The notes under the pieces were generated by a model. The model searched no databases. It saw only the letters and a program-made list of their open reading frames with translations, and had not been told where the DNA came from. A stretch of DNA of 64,000 bases, taken from positions 38,908,754 through 38,972,753 of the forward strand of contig CM018035.1 in assembly GCA_008638375.1 (NCBI GenBank), written 5' to 3'. The translations under genes and the position numbers were made by a program. Source of the DNA: Nyssa sinensis (Eukaryota; Streptophyta; Magnoliopsida; Cornales; Nyssaceae). Shown piece after piece: positions 11,301 through 20,767 of the stretch; the stretch's first letter is position 1; the number at the start of each line of letters is the position of its first letter.

Positions 11301-11847
11301 CATAAATAGAGCAAATGAAGTCCAAACTAAGCATATTAATAGTGTATTTTTACTATTTTGGACATTCTGAGACCAATGGTAGGGTCCGTTTTACGAGACG
11401 GGACCCGAAAAATAAAGTCACGTAAGGGGTAAATGACCAAAATACCCCTTAATCAAAATTAACAAGTCATTAGTGTATTCTTACTATCTCGGACCTTCTG
11501 AGTCCAATGGTGAGGTCTAAATTACGAAACGAAGTACAAAAAAATATGACACGTAAAATGATAAATGTCCATTTTGCCCTTTTACATGTAAAAGTCCAAA
11601 TTAAATTTTAAGAAAGCCTAAACTGACTTTCTTGGACACTCCGGACTTAATAGTAGAGTCTATTTGACCAAAAGAAATGTCTAAAATAAAAAGACATAAA
11701 ATTTGATGAATAGCATCTGTCAGATGACTATAAATTAAAGTAATGCCAAAGTACTAATCTACGGCATATACGAGAACATGAATTACGAAAAGATATGACA
11801 ACACATCAACCTTAGAATAAAAGTTCTAACTCATAAGTTGTTCTTAG

Positions 11848-12141
11848 GTGATAAACATGGAAGCGCAACCAAAGAAATTCACCATCATGAATAAAGCCCA
11901 AAGGGCCAGAGATCCCAAGCAACAAGCTTTCATGAAAGACCTATTGTGGCAACAAAAGGTAATTGAAAAGCACATAAGAATCGCCAAGGCCACTGAGGTG
12001 ATTTTGGTTAGACCCTTTATGCATAAATCACCCACCAGGGAAATGGTAGCTGAGGCCAATAAAAAGAAGGAGGAAGCAAAGAAGAGAAAAGAGGAAGAAA
12101 AAGAAAATACCGAAACCTTAAGCGAGTGGGTAAAAAGGTAA
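11848..12141 (+). CDS. LTR-encoded ORF in O2, main exon (about 94 codons)
   Basis: The likely start is ATG 11857. The product is small, charged and soluble-looking: a conserved N-terminal block (KAQRARDPKQQAFM), a middle block (RIAKATEVILVRPF then HKSPTREMVAEA) and a Lys/Glu-rich, probably coiled-coil C-terminal part. It is homologous to the ORFs at 14165 (O1) and 43235 (S2), at about 67 percent identity to S2. The exon begins right after TTGTTCTTAG (acceptor-like) and ends at AAAAAG|GTAATG (donor-like), so the stop at 12139 lies in the putative intron. I do not recognise the family. No signal peptide, membrane segment or catalytic motif is visible. Confidence 0.6.
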   Translation: MINMEAQPKKFTIMNKAQRARDPKQQAFMKDLLWQQKVIEKHIRIAKATEVILVRPFMHKSPTREMVAEANKKKEEAKKRKEEEKENTETLSEWVKR

Positions 12142-12275
12142 TGCGTGATTATTACTCATTTTATACGATATCACTAAAAGATAAGTTGTAGTTAACTTAT
12201 GTAGTAAAGGAAAAAGTTAAGTTTAGTTAATTAATTTCATTATGAAATTTACGAGTCTTTTTCTAAATTGTTTAG

Positions 12276-12327
12276 GATAAGGGACTGATAAGGGCAAGAC
12301 TCCTCAGTAGGGTCTACGGTATATAAG
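12276..12327 (+). CDS. Putative second coding exon of the O2 LTR ORF, frameshifted
   Basis: It lies between TTGTTTAG| and AAG|GTGAGTAAC. Joined to the upstream exon across a 138-nt intron, the frame closes at a TGA after a few codons. One base away the reading is GTDKGKTPQ then TAG, matching the KGKGKAP(Q/L)-stop tail of S2 and O1. I read this as the same exon with a 1-nt indel. Splicing is inferred, not seen. Confidence 0.4.
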
Positions 12328-13496
12328 GTGAGTAACCCTACATTCGAATTGGAGATTTTACTTCACAAAATTCAATGAAGTTTTGAGTTCAAGTTATGAA
12401 AAGTATTTGAATATCGAATTCAGTTTTCATATGTCTTTTGTTTTAAATTATTCTGCTCAGATAGTAGATTTAATTACAGTCCTTTTTAAATATGCATTAG
12501 CATGTTTGAGTTTTTATTGCAAAATCTCTGAGATATATTCTGAATTCGTATATTCTGAGAATTGAAAGTTCTATTATAAAGTTATATGCCTTATGTTTAA
12601 ATACTCTTGAATAGTATTTATGAGGAGAAGTCATGAGATAAAAGTAGTTTTCTTGAAATACAAGATAATTGTGCATAAGCACGAGACTAGGGTATTGGAG
12701 TTCGCAAGGGACTCTATTATCCTGTGGAGCCGACAAGCTTTTGGGTTCCACGGAACTCAATGGATTGTCAAATGTCTGGTAGCAGGATCTAATCCCACAG
12801 GCAAAGAGATATCTCGACAAGAGTAAAATGGGAGTCTGGTTCGAAACAGATTCCAAGAGTAAAAGTGAGAAGAAAAGATATTTGAAAATGAAAGTAGATT
12901 TTAAATTCTCATTTTCACATTTACATGTTTGAATTCATATATACTCTATTTAAAGAAGAACACATTTTTAGCTTGAACACTTTACTATGTTCCAGAGTTA
13001 CGAGTTTTATAGATGCATATATTTTGTATTCAGAGTTACAAGTTTTATATTAAAAGCATATGTTAGCTCGAATGTTTTAAATATTTCCAAGCTATAAGTT
13101 TATTGAATGCATATATATTCTGAGTTCAAAAGATACGAACAATTGACAGTGATTGATTTATAAACTTTTATGAACTAAACCCACTGTTGATTGAAATTCC
13201 ATGACGAATGTTGGAATTGCTCACAAGCTTAGATTAGCTTACCCGGACTTTGTTCGGACCCCCCTTTCAGGTGATTGATAGCAGCTAAGTTTTGAAGACG
13301 GTGCGTTTGCCGGCTTATGGAGATTTGATTAGCTGATCCCTTTTTGGTGTTATGTAATGTTTAATAGTACTTAAGTTTCAGATACAATATGACGATATGT
13401 ATAAACCCTATAGGGTAACTTAATGGTTGTATGATATAAGTTTGTAATATTTTAGTTATGCTTTGATCGTATAACCACGTGTATGCATATGTTAGA

Positions 13497-13596
13497 GCGG
13501 CAGTATCGGGCGGTGTGCTTAAATTTTAAATAAGAAAAGAAAAAAGTTTTCACGCTTCCGCAAAACACAGGCAGCACCGCCGTCCGATACCGTTGC
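13497..13596 (+). other. Long hairpin near the 3' end of O2
   Basis: Left arm 13497-13518 (GCGGCAGTATCGGGCGGTGTGC) pairs imperfectly with right arm 13574-13596 (GCACCGCCGTCCGATACCGT then TGC). The loop carries a purine run and GTTTTCACGCTTCCGCA. Equivalent hairpins lie in O1, S1 and S2, and the arms co-vary between copies. Confidence 0.6.
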
Positions 13597-14164
13597 TTAC
13601 AGGACCGTTCCGCCCAATGGCCCCCGGGCCTGAGGGTGGCGGGTCATGATCCGGGGATCCGCACAGGGTGGATTTCGGGTCGTGACATCCACGACACGAG
13701 ATGAGGTCCCGAACATAAAGACACGTAAGGGGGTAAAATGACCAAATTATCCCTAGTACCTCAAAAGCCAAATTAAAACCAAGGAAGGTCTAAATTGACT
13801 TTCTTTGACATCCCAGACTCAATAATGGAGTCCAAATTACGAAACGAAGTACAGAAAAAATATGACACTGTAAAACGATGAATGACCCTTTTTCCCTTTT
13901 TCATACAAGAGTCCGAATTAAATTCTAGGGAAGCCTAAACCGACTTTCTTCGACGCTCCGGACTCAATGGTAGAGTCTATTCGACCAAAAGAAATGTATA
14001 AAATAAAAAGATATAAAATTTAATGAATAGCATCTGTCAGATGACTATAAATTAAAGTAATGCCAAAGTACTAATCTACGGCGTATACGAGGACATGAAT
14101 TACGAAAAGACACGACAACACATCAACCTTAGAATAAAATTTCTAACTCATAAATTGATCTTAG

Positions 14165-14451
14165 GTGATAATTATAGAAGAACAACGACCAAAGTTCACC
14201 ATCATGGCCAAGGCCCAAAGGGCTAAGGATCCAAAACAACAGGCCTTCATGCAAGAACTGTTACATCAGCAGAGAGTGATTGCTAGGTTTATCAAGATAG
14301 CCAAGGCAACGGAGGTCGTCTCGGTGAGACCATTCATTCATAAATCACCCACCAAGGCAATGGTGGCCGAGGCTAAGAAAAAGAAAGAATAAAAGAAGAA
14401 AAGGGAAGAGGAAAGAGAGAACACGGAAACCTTAGCTGAAATGCGTCGCAG
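14165..14451 (+). pseudogene. LTR-encoded ORF in O1, main exon, broken
   Basis: This aligns over 93 positions with the S2 ORF at about 84 percent identity (conserved KAQRAKDPKQQAFMQELL, IAKATEVVSV, KSPTKAMVAE, ERENTETLAE). Two defects: the start codon is ATA (14174) where S2 has ATG, and a TAA at 14390-14392 interrupts the Lys/Glu-rich part. The exon is bounded by TTGATCTTAG| and CGTCGCAG|GTAATA. The putative next exon is 14611-14650. Confidence 0.6.
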
Positions 14452-14610
14452 GTAATATTATTATCATTAAGTACATAAGTTGCTAGATCTATAATACAGC
14501 TTATAAGTCAGACCAGTATAAGAATTAGGCTTTTCACAGTCTACAATTAGTGAGTTATGAGGTTGATTAAGCACATATGGAATTTATGGAATCTTCATAA
14601 ATCTTAATAG

Positions 14611-14670
14611 GCTAAGGAAGGAGAAGGGTAAAGGGAAGGCGCCTCTATAGAACCAACCCAGACACGTGAG
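14611..14670 (+). pseudogene. Second coding exon of the O1 LTR ORF
   Basis: It follows an intron-like 159-nt stretch (14452-14610, GT...AG) of exactly the same length as in S2. Joined in phase to the upstream exon it reads LRKEKGKGKAPL then TAG (14648-14650), one residue different from S2. It ends at GTGAG|GTGAGTAACC, a strong donor-like site. Exon status is inference from conserved sites and frame. Confidence 0.5.
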
Positions 14671-15727
14671 GTGAGTAACCCTGTATTTGAACTGGAGATT
14701 TAACTCCATATATTTGAAGAAGTTTTAAGTTCAAGTAATTGCAGCCTTTGAATATCAAATTCAGCCTTTATATGATTCCATTCTTTTAAAATATTCTGTT
14801 ACGGCATGCTTTATAAATGTTTTATATTCAGCTCTTTTCTTGAAAATAATTAGCATGTCTAAATCAAATGCAAATCTCTTTAAATATTCTAAATTTGATT
14901 ATCACATGTATTGAAGCTTCATTGTAGAAGTTATACCTTTCATGTTTTAAATACTCATGAACGTATCTATTGAAGAAGTCATGTGATAAATGTTTTACAA
15001 GATAAACGGGTACCAAGTACCACCACATGTGACGTTGAAATCCTTCGGAATTCAACTATGACACGAAGAAATGCCCGGTAGAAGGATCTAATCCCCTAGG
15101 CAAATGAGATATCTCCATTGTAGCATTGCAGTAAAATGGGAGTCTGGTTCGAAACAAATTCCACCTAATTAAAGAGAAAAGATGATAAAGTGATTTTGGA
15201 AATAGAAGTAGGTTTTACCCCTATTCTATTACACGTATTTATATGCTTTTAAATTGCATATGCTCTATTTCAAGAAATGTGTATTTAGCTTGAATACTTT
15301 AAATGTTTCAAAGCTATCTATTTTAAGAATGCATATATTCTGTGTTCTAAAATGTACGAGCAATTGGTAGTGCATATTTCATAAACCCCCACGTGCTAAA
15401 CCACTACCAGTTGAAAACCCCATGACGAATGCAGGAATTACTCACAAGCTTTGATTAGCTTACCCGGATTTTATCTGCCCTCCTTTCAGGTGACTAATGG
15501 CAGGTTAATTTTTTAAGACGATGAGGATGAGTCTGGCTTTGGGGAGACTTGCCTAAGTAGTTTTTTTTGGGAAATCACATGAACTCTAATTAGTGTATTT
15601 TGTATTACCAGAAAATTTAAGGATATGTATTAAGCCCCACGAGGCAGTTGAATTAAGATTATAATTATGAAGTCTTTTAAGTTTTAGTTATGCTCTGAAT
15701 GTGTGATCATGTGTACCATTGTGAATA

Positions 15728-15832
15728 GCGGCAGTATTGGACGGATGTGCAAATTTGAAATAAGAAAGAAAAGAAAAAAGTTTTTCACTGCTTCCAGCAA
15801 CCACATGAAGCACATCTATTCGATACCGCTGC
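15728..15832 (+). other. Long hairpin near the 3' end of O1
   Basis: Left arm 15728-15750 and right arm 15810-15832 (starting GCACATC) pair over about 23 positions with mismatches. The inner pair is GATGTGC/GCACATC where O2 has GGTGTGC/GCACC, so both arms changed together. A second short stem, CCGAGG...CCTCGG, lies at 15849-15868. Confidence 0.6.
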
Positions 15833-15925
15833 AGACGTGAGCCGTGTCCCGAGGCCCTCAGACCTCGGGGCGGCGGTCAGCGATGCGAGATCCGCAGAGG
15901 GTGGGTTTCGGGTCGTGACACAGCC

Positions 15926-16345
15926 TTCATAACCGAACGAGGTCTCTATTGTTACAGAGTAATGCCTTTCGGTTTAAAAAATGCGGGAGCCACTTAGTAG
16001 CGGTTGGTGAACAAGATGTTCAACCCACTTCTCGGCAGTACCATTGAGGTATACATCGATGACATGCTAGTCAAAAGTTTGTAGAAAGGTAGTCACCTCC
16101 AGCACTTAGCCCAGACCTTTGATATCCTCAGACAACACAGGATGAAACTCAACCCCTCGAAATGTACCTTCGGGGTTACGAAGGGAAAATTCTTGGGATA
16201 CATTGTCTCTCAGAGGGGTATCGAAGCAGACCCCACTCAGATCCAAGCTCTGATTGGACTGAAGTCACCAAAAACCAAGAAGGATATTCAGGCACTGAAT
16301 GGTAGGAATCGCGGCACTAAGCAGATTTATCTCCAAATCCACTGA
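15926..16345 (+). pseudogene. Tat reverse transcriptase, C-terminal half
   Basis: This continues the RT domain after the O1 insert: FITERGLYCYRVMPFGLKNA, then EVYIDDMLVKS with the catalytic YIDD box (about 16049-16060), then the thumb segment KLNPSKCTFGVTKGKFLGYI and VSQRGIEADPTQI. Three features kill it: a TAG where the family has Tyr in the GATYQR segment, a TAG after VKSL, and loss of frame after 16320. Confidence 0.92.
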
Positions 16346-16810
16346 TCGCTGCCTACCTTTCTTCAAAGCTTTGAAGGGTAACAAGGCTTTTCAGTGGATG
16401 GAAGAATGCGAGAAAGCTTTTCAAGAACTAAAGGAGTATCTAGCCTCTCCAGAGCTTCTGTCAAAACCAGTATAGGGAGAAAAACTACTTTTGTACCTTG
16501 CAGTATCTGAAAACGCGGTCAGCTCCGCATTAGTCAGACAGGACAGAGGAGTACAAAGGCCCATATTCTACGTCAGTAGGGAACTACTTGACATGGAAAA
16601 AAGATATCTAGAAGTGGAGAAGCTAGCCTTCGCTTTGGTCATATCAGCTCAAAAGCTCCGACCTTATTTCCAAGCCCATCCAATTGAAATCCCAACTGCC
16701 TATCCTTTGAAGTCAATATTGAGGAAACCTGAGGTATCGGGAAGATTAGTGAAGTGGTCTGTGGAGCTAGGGGAATTCGACATATCATATGTGCCTCGAA
16801 ACTCCTATCA
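16346..16810 (+). pseudogene. Tat RNase H (gypsy-type domain after RT)
   Basis: Remnants FKALKGNKAFQW and ACEKAFQELKEYL-like sequence lead into the RNase H domain (16491-16810) with LLYLAVSENAVSSALVR, PIFYVSRELLDMEKRYLEVE and FDISYVPRNSYQ. A TAG near 16471 and a frame change after YQRAG separate it from its neighbours. The role in an intact element would be to degrade the RNA strand of the RNA-DNA hybrid. Confidence 0.85.
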
Positions 16811-17290
16811 AAGGGCAGGCCTTGGCTGATTTTGTTGCCGAGTTCACCCCGGCACTTCAAGATAACGCACAGTTCATCGAAACTTCAGGAACCTGGCTGC
16901 TCTACATCGATGGATCGTCAACCGATCAAGGCTCAGGAGTAGGCCTGGTACTACAGTCCCCAGATGGGCTCACGTCAGAAAAAGCAGTCAGCCTGGGATT
17001 CAAAGCTTCTAACAATGAAACAGAATATGAAGCGCTAATCTTAGGCATCAAGTTGGCCTTTGAATGTGAGGTTCAGAACCTTAAAGTCTTCTCAGACTCC
17101 CAACTGGTGGTAAGCCAAGTCCTGGGAGAATTTTACATTAAAGATGATAGGATGCTTCGGTACTCCGAACTGGTGAACCACTTGAAGCATTCCTTCCAGA
17201 CATTCACTATCTAGAAAATCGAAAGAAGCCAGAACTGCAGAGCAGATGCTTTGGCTAACATGGCGTCCCGCCTAAAGTCTGAAGCAAACT
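16807..17290 (+). pseudogene. Tat second RNase H (archaeal-type, aRNH)
   Basis: A second RNase H follows the first, as is characteristic of the Tat lineage. All four catalytic acidic positions can be seen: YIDGSS, ETEYEALI, VFSDSQLVV and, after a TAG at 17212-17214, NCRADALANMAS. The 141-codon frame is otherwise clean, the best preserved part of pol. It is known from the literature that Tat elements carry this extra domain; assignment here is by motif order. Confidence 0.88.
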
Positions 17291-17373
17291 CCACTAGTAA
17301 AAATCTCCTATCAGCCAGGACCTAGCATAGAGGAAGCCCAAGTTGCTCAAATTGCTGACAGGCTCAGAACTGG

Positions 17374-18612
17374 ATGACTCCAATCCTCCAGTACCTACAA
17401 TCCGGGCTCCTCCCAGAAGACAAAAACAAAGCCAGGAGAATCCGAATCAGAGTGGCTCGGTACCTGATCCTGAACAACAAGCTTTACAGAAGGTCGTATT
17501 CTCAACCTCTGTTAAAATGCTTAGCTCTAGAAGAATCACAATATGTCTTGGCTGAAATACACGAGGGAATTTGCGGGAATCACAATAGGGGCAGAACTAT
17601 AGCTCACCGAGCTCTGTCTCAGGGCTATTACTTGGCCTAGCATGCTAAAGCAGGCTAAGGAGTATGTTCAGAAGTGTGACAAATGCCAAAGATTTGCCCC
17701 ATATCAACATCAGCCTCATCACGAGCTCATCCTGATTCCTAGTCCTTGGCCCTTTGCTTAGTGGGGGATGGACATCATGGGTCCATTACCAAGGGCCCCA
17801 CCAAACAGGAAGTATCTCTTGGTAGCCATTGACTACTTCTCTAAGTGGGCCGAAGCTTGAACCTCTAACACATATCACAGAAAAGGAAGTAGAGAACTTC
17901 ACTTAGGAAGAACATTATTTGCAGGTTCGGTATACCACAGTGTGATTATCTTTGACAATGGGACGCAATTCACTGGTAAAGGCTTCAAGAAATTTTGCGA
18001 AAATCTCAACATTAGGCAACACTTTGCCTCTCTAGGCCATCCACAAGCAAATGGGCAAACAGAGGTCACCAACCGAACGATCCTTGACAAGTTAAAGAAA
18101 AGGTTGGAACAGGCTAAAGGAAAGTGGGCCAGAGTAACTCCTTGGAGTTCTTTGGGCCTACAGAACAACCAGAAGAACTCCCACCTCTGAAACTCCCTTC
18201 TCACTAGCTTACGGTACAGAAGCAGTAATTTCGGTTGAGATCGGTATGTCAACCTTGAGGACTGAAGCCTTTGAGCAAGAATCCAATGATCAGCAGCTGA
18301 TGGAAAATCTGGATTTGCTTTGAAGAAAGAAGGGACGAAGCCAGTATCAAGATGGAAGCCTACCAGCAGAGAATGGTCGACAAATCCAAGGTGGGGCTCA
18401 AGACGGTCAGCTTTCAAGTCGGGGACTTTGTCTTAAGAAGAGTCTTTCAAAACACCAAGGATCCCACTATGGGAAAGCTGTCACCAAACTAGGAAGGCCC
18501 CTACAAAGTAACGAAGGTCGTTAGGCCTACCACCTACTGGCTAGAAGACATGACTGGGAAGCCTATTCCTAGGCCGTGGAACGTGGAACATTTGCGGAAG
18601 TACTATCAATAG
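17374..18612 (+). pseudogene. Tat integrase
   Basis: The zinc-binding region reads EIHEGICGNHNRGRTIAHRA and, after stops at 17638 and 17656, KCDKCQRFAP. The core has all three DDE residues: Asp in WGMDIMGPLP (about 17767), Asp in IIFDNGTQFTG (about 17950), and Glu in HPQANGQTEVTNRT (about 18063). The C-terminal part (TPFSLAYGTEAV, then GPYKV-like and RPWNVEHLRKYYQ) ends at TAG 18610-18612. Frameshifts and stops are frequent. Integrase would insert the cDNA into the chromosome. Confidence 0.88.
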
Positions 18613-18649
18613 AGATGTTTCTTTCTTTTACTTCTGTAGAATGTTCATC

Positions 18650-19020
18650 TTTTAATGCACAGGCCTCTAGAGCCTGGTCCTATAATGTACAAGTCTTCAT
18701 ACTTGGTCCATCAATAATGCACGAGCCTCAGTGCTTGGTCTATCTATAATGCACAGGCCTCCAGAGCCTGGTCCATAATGTATAAGTCTTCGTACTTGGT
18801 CTATCTATAATGCATAGGCCTCCAGAGCCTGGTCCATAATGTACAAATCTTAGGACTTGGTCCATCTATAATGCACAGGCCTCCAGAGCCTGGTCCATAA
18901 TGTAGAAGTCTTCGCACTTGGTCCATCAATAATGCACAAGTCTTAGGACTTGGTCCATTTATAATGCACAGGTCTTTCCAGCCTGGTCCATCTTTAATAC
19001 ATAGATTCTATGATCTAGTC
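18650..19020 (+). repeat. Tandem minisatellite after Tat integrase
   Basis: About ten units of 29-32 bp (for example AATGCACAGGCCTCCAGAGC then CTGGTCCAT) alternate in type, giving a higher-order period near 61 bp. Most units hold a small inverted repeat: CAGGC...GCCTG in one type, AAGT...ACTT in the other. Tat elements are known to carry variable tandem repeats in this 3' region. Confidence 0.9.
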
Positions 19021-19318
19021 CATCCAAAGACAGAAGTTCCGAACATCTACAAACTAAAGTTTCCTAGATCGGAATACCTCAAATCTGATACTTAGATTAT
19101 TTGGTTTATTCAGTAAGCAAGCAACAAGTACTATAGTACTAAGCAGGTTTGAAGTACTTCGATTCAAGACTTCTACAAAGTTTCTTTGATATATTCTTAG
19201 AACAATTAGATATCAGAAGTGTACGAAAAGGTGTTTTAACTCCAGAAGAGCACATTCAAATACAAAGAACATCAGATCTGAGAAGAAGGAACCCAGTTTT
19301 ATTGATGATTCAGAAAAT

Positions 19319-19872
19319 TTACATCAGTATAAGAAGACTGGAAACAGAACAAGTACACAAAAAACTACAACAAAGGCAAACACTATACGACATCATGGCT
19401 TTTTTCTTCGAATGAGAAAGGGATCCAAGATCCAAACTTCCATTACCGCCGCCGCCGGCTCCATTTGAAAGGAAGGAAACCTGAACCCCAATTTGCATCA
19501 AGAAGCACCCAGGCCATTTCATCGTCACTGTCATTGATCTCAAGACCAACGGATGATGAGGGCTCTGGGTTTTAGGGGACCTCCATTCATCTCCCTCAGA
19601 GCAGTTGTCACACCCCTGCCGATTTGAGCAAGGGTCTCTGCCAAGACACAAAGGGAAGGAGGCATCCCACCTTCGTCTTCATCACCAATACTCCAAGCCT
19701 CGGTTGAATCAAGGAGGGTCCACCTCCCATCGAAGAAATTTCGACCGGATGCTAAGATGGACAAGAAGATCTTAGCCTCCTCTAATCCTTCCTTGGAGAC
19801 TGAATCAAAGGGAAGGTTAACTCTCGGCCATAGTTTAATCATTCCCAACTCAGACTGAAAATCGTCAATCAT
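19319..19872 (-). other. Possible antisense coding remnant, unrecognised
   Basis: Two overlapping minus-strand frames (19872-19540 and 19651-19319) read as protein-like but match no family I know. Segments such as LILASGRNFF-like and AWSIGDEDEGG suggest a real but decayed ORF of Tat antisense type. It lies on the same strand as the antisense ORF at 20768-22788. Chance cannot be excluded. Confidence 0.25.
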
Positions 19873-20767
19873 CTCTGGGCAAACGGTAAGCCTCTAAAAG
19901 GCATTCAAATTCTCTCCGACAGGGGAACAGTATGGGAACAGAAGTAAAAGATGGGGGGCAACCTTACGCTCCTACCTTGATATATATAGACCCTCGAAGC
20001 CCAAAAGTTACCCAGACGAACCGTCGCAACGGTTAAATAAAGGGTTGGACTCGAAAACCCAAAAGACAAGCTGTATAAATAGGATGACGTATAGAATTGT
20101 CCTTTCAGATACTTAGGCGACAAGATACAAGGCGTCCCCAAGCATACCGAACTGATCAAAGCAAACAAAGTCCGATCCATCTTTATACAAAGGCCTTCGG
20201 TCTAACATACAGACCTCACAGTCTTTGCCATTCCGTTGATCCTTGACGGACCACGTGTATGACAAAAAGCCTTCAGTTCGGATATATATCAATCCAGGTT
20301 TGAACGATTTAGGAGGCAGAAGTCTCCATCATCAGAGCAGTAGACACAAGACGCCATTTCTACTACAAAACTTGGGTTCAGAACAAGCTGCCTCAGAATT
20401 CTTTAGAAATTTACTCTCAATATATATGTGACACAAAAGCGATATCAGATCCCTACATGTCAGATTGAAATTGCTTTCCTACCTCATTCAAAGAGGAAGA
20501 AGCAACCAGAACTAGTCTACAATTATTATCTTATCACAACTACGGTTCGGAAGATAACCGCTAACCTTTGAAAGCTGATTTGAATGGATCCAGAACAGCC
20601 TTACTTGCATCAATTTCTCACATCAACTACAAATTCAAAGGAACTACTACATGGATTAACCAAACACAAGAAGAATGGAACGAAGACATTTGAGGAAAGA
20701 AAAAATGTTTCATTGAAGAAGTTTGTTACACCGAAGTTCAAAAAAAAAAAAAAAAACAACAAAAAAC

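Larger units (their letters stand above)
9625..13687 (+). mobile_element. Solo LTR O2, inserted in O1 (TSD TCCAC)
   Basis: It starts TGTAATACCCCGACCCGAG at 9625 and ends GATTTCGGGTCGTGACA at 13687, with TCCAC at 9620-9624 and 13688-13692. Its 4063 bp hold no internal region. O1 and O2 belong to the same family: both carry the LTR ORF, the GTAGGGCTGACGTCATCATG block, the GGACTCAATGG modules and the 3' hairpin. O2 landed inside one of O1's GGTGAGGTCC modules. Confidence 0.95.
7703..15920 (+). mobile_element. Solo LTR O1, inserted in the Tat RT (TSD CAGCC)
   Basis: It begins TGTAATACCCCGACCCGAG and ends GGGTTTCGGGTCGTGACA, with CAGCC on both sides (7698-7702 and 15921-15925). Removing it rejoins the RT reading frame at the same alanine codon. 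Net of the nested O2 (4063 bp plus TSD) it is about 4150 bp, the same length class as O2 and S2, and has no internal region, so it is a solo LTR left by LTR-LTR recombination. It carries one copy of the LTR-encoded ORF (14165-14451 and 14611-14650), splice-like sites and the 3' hairpin. Confidence 0.95.
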
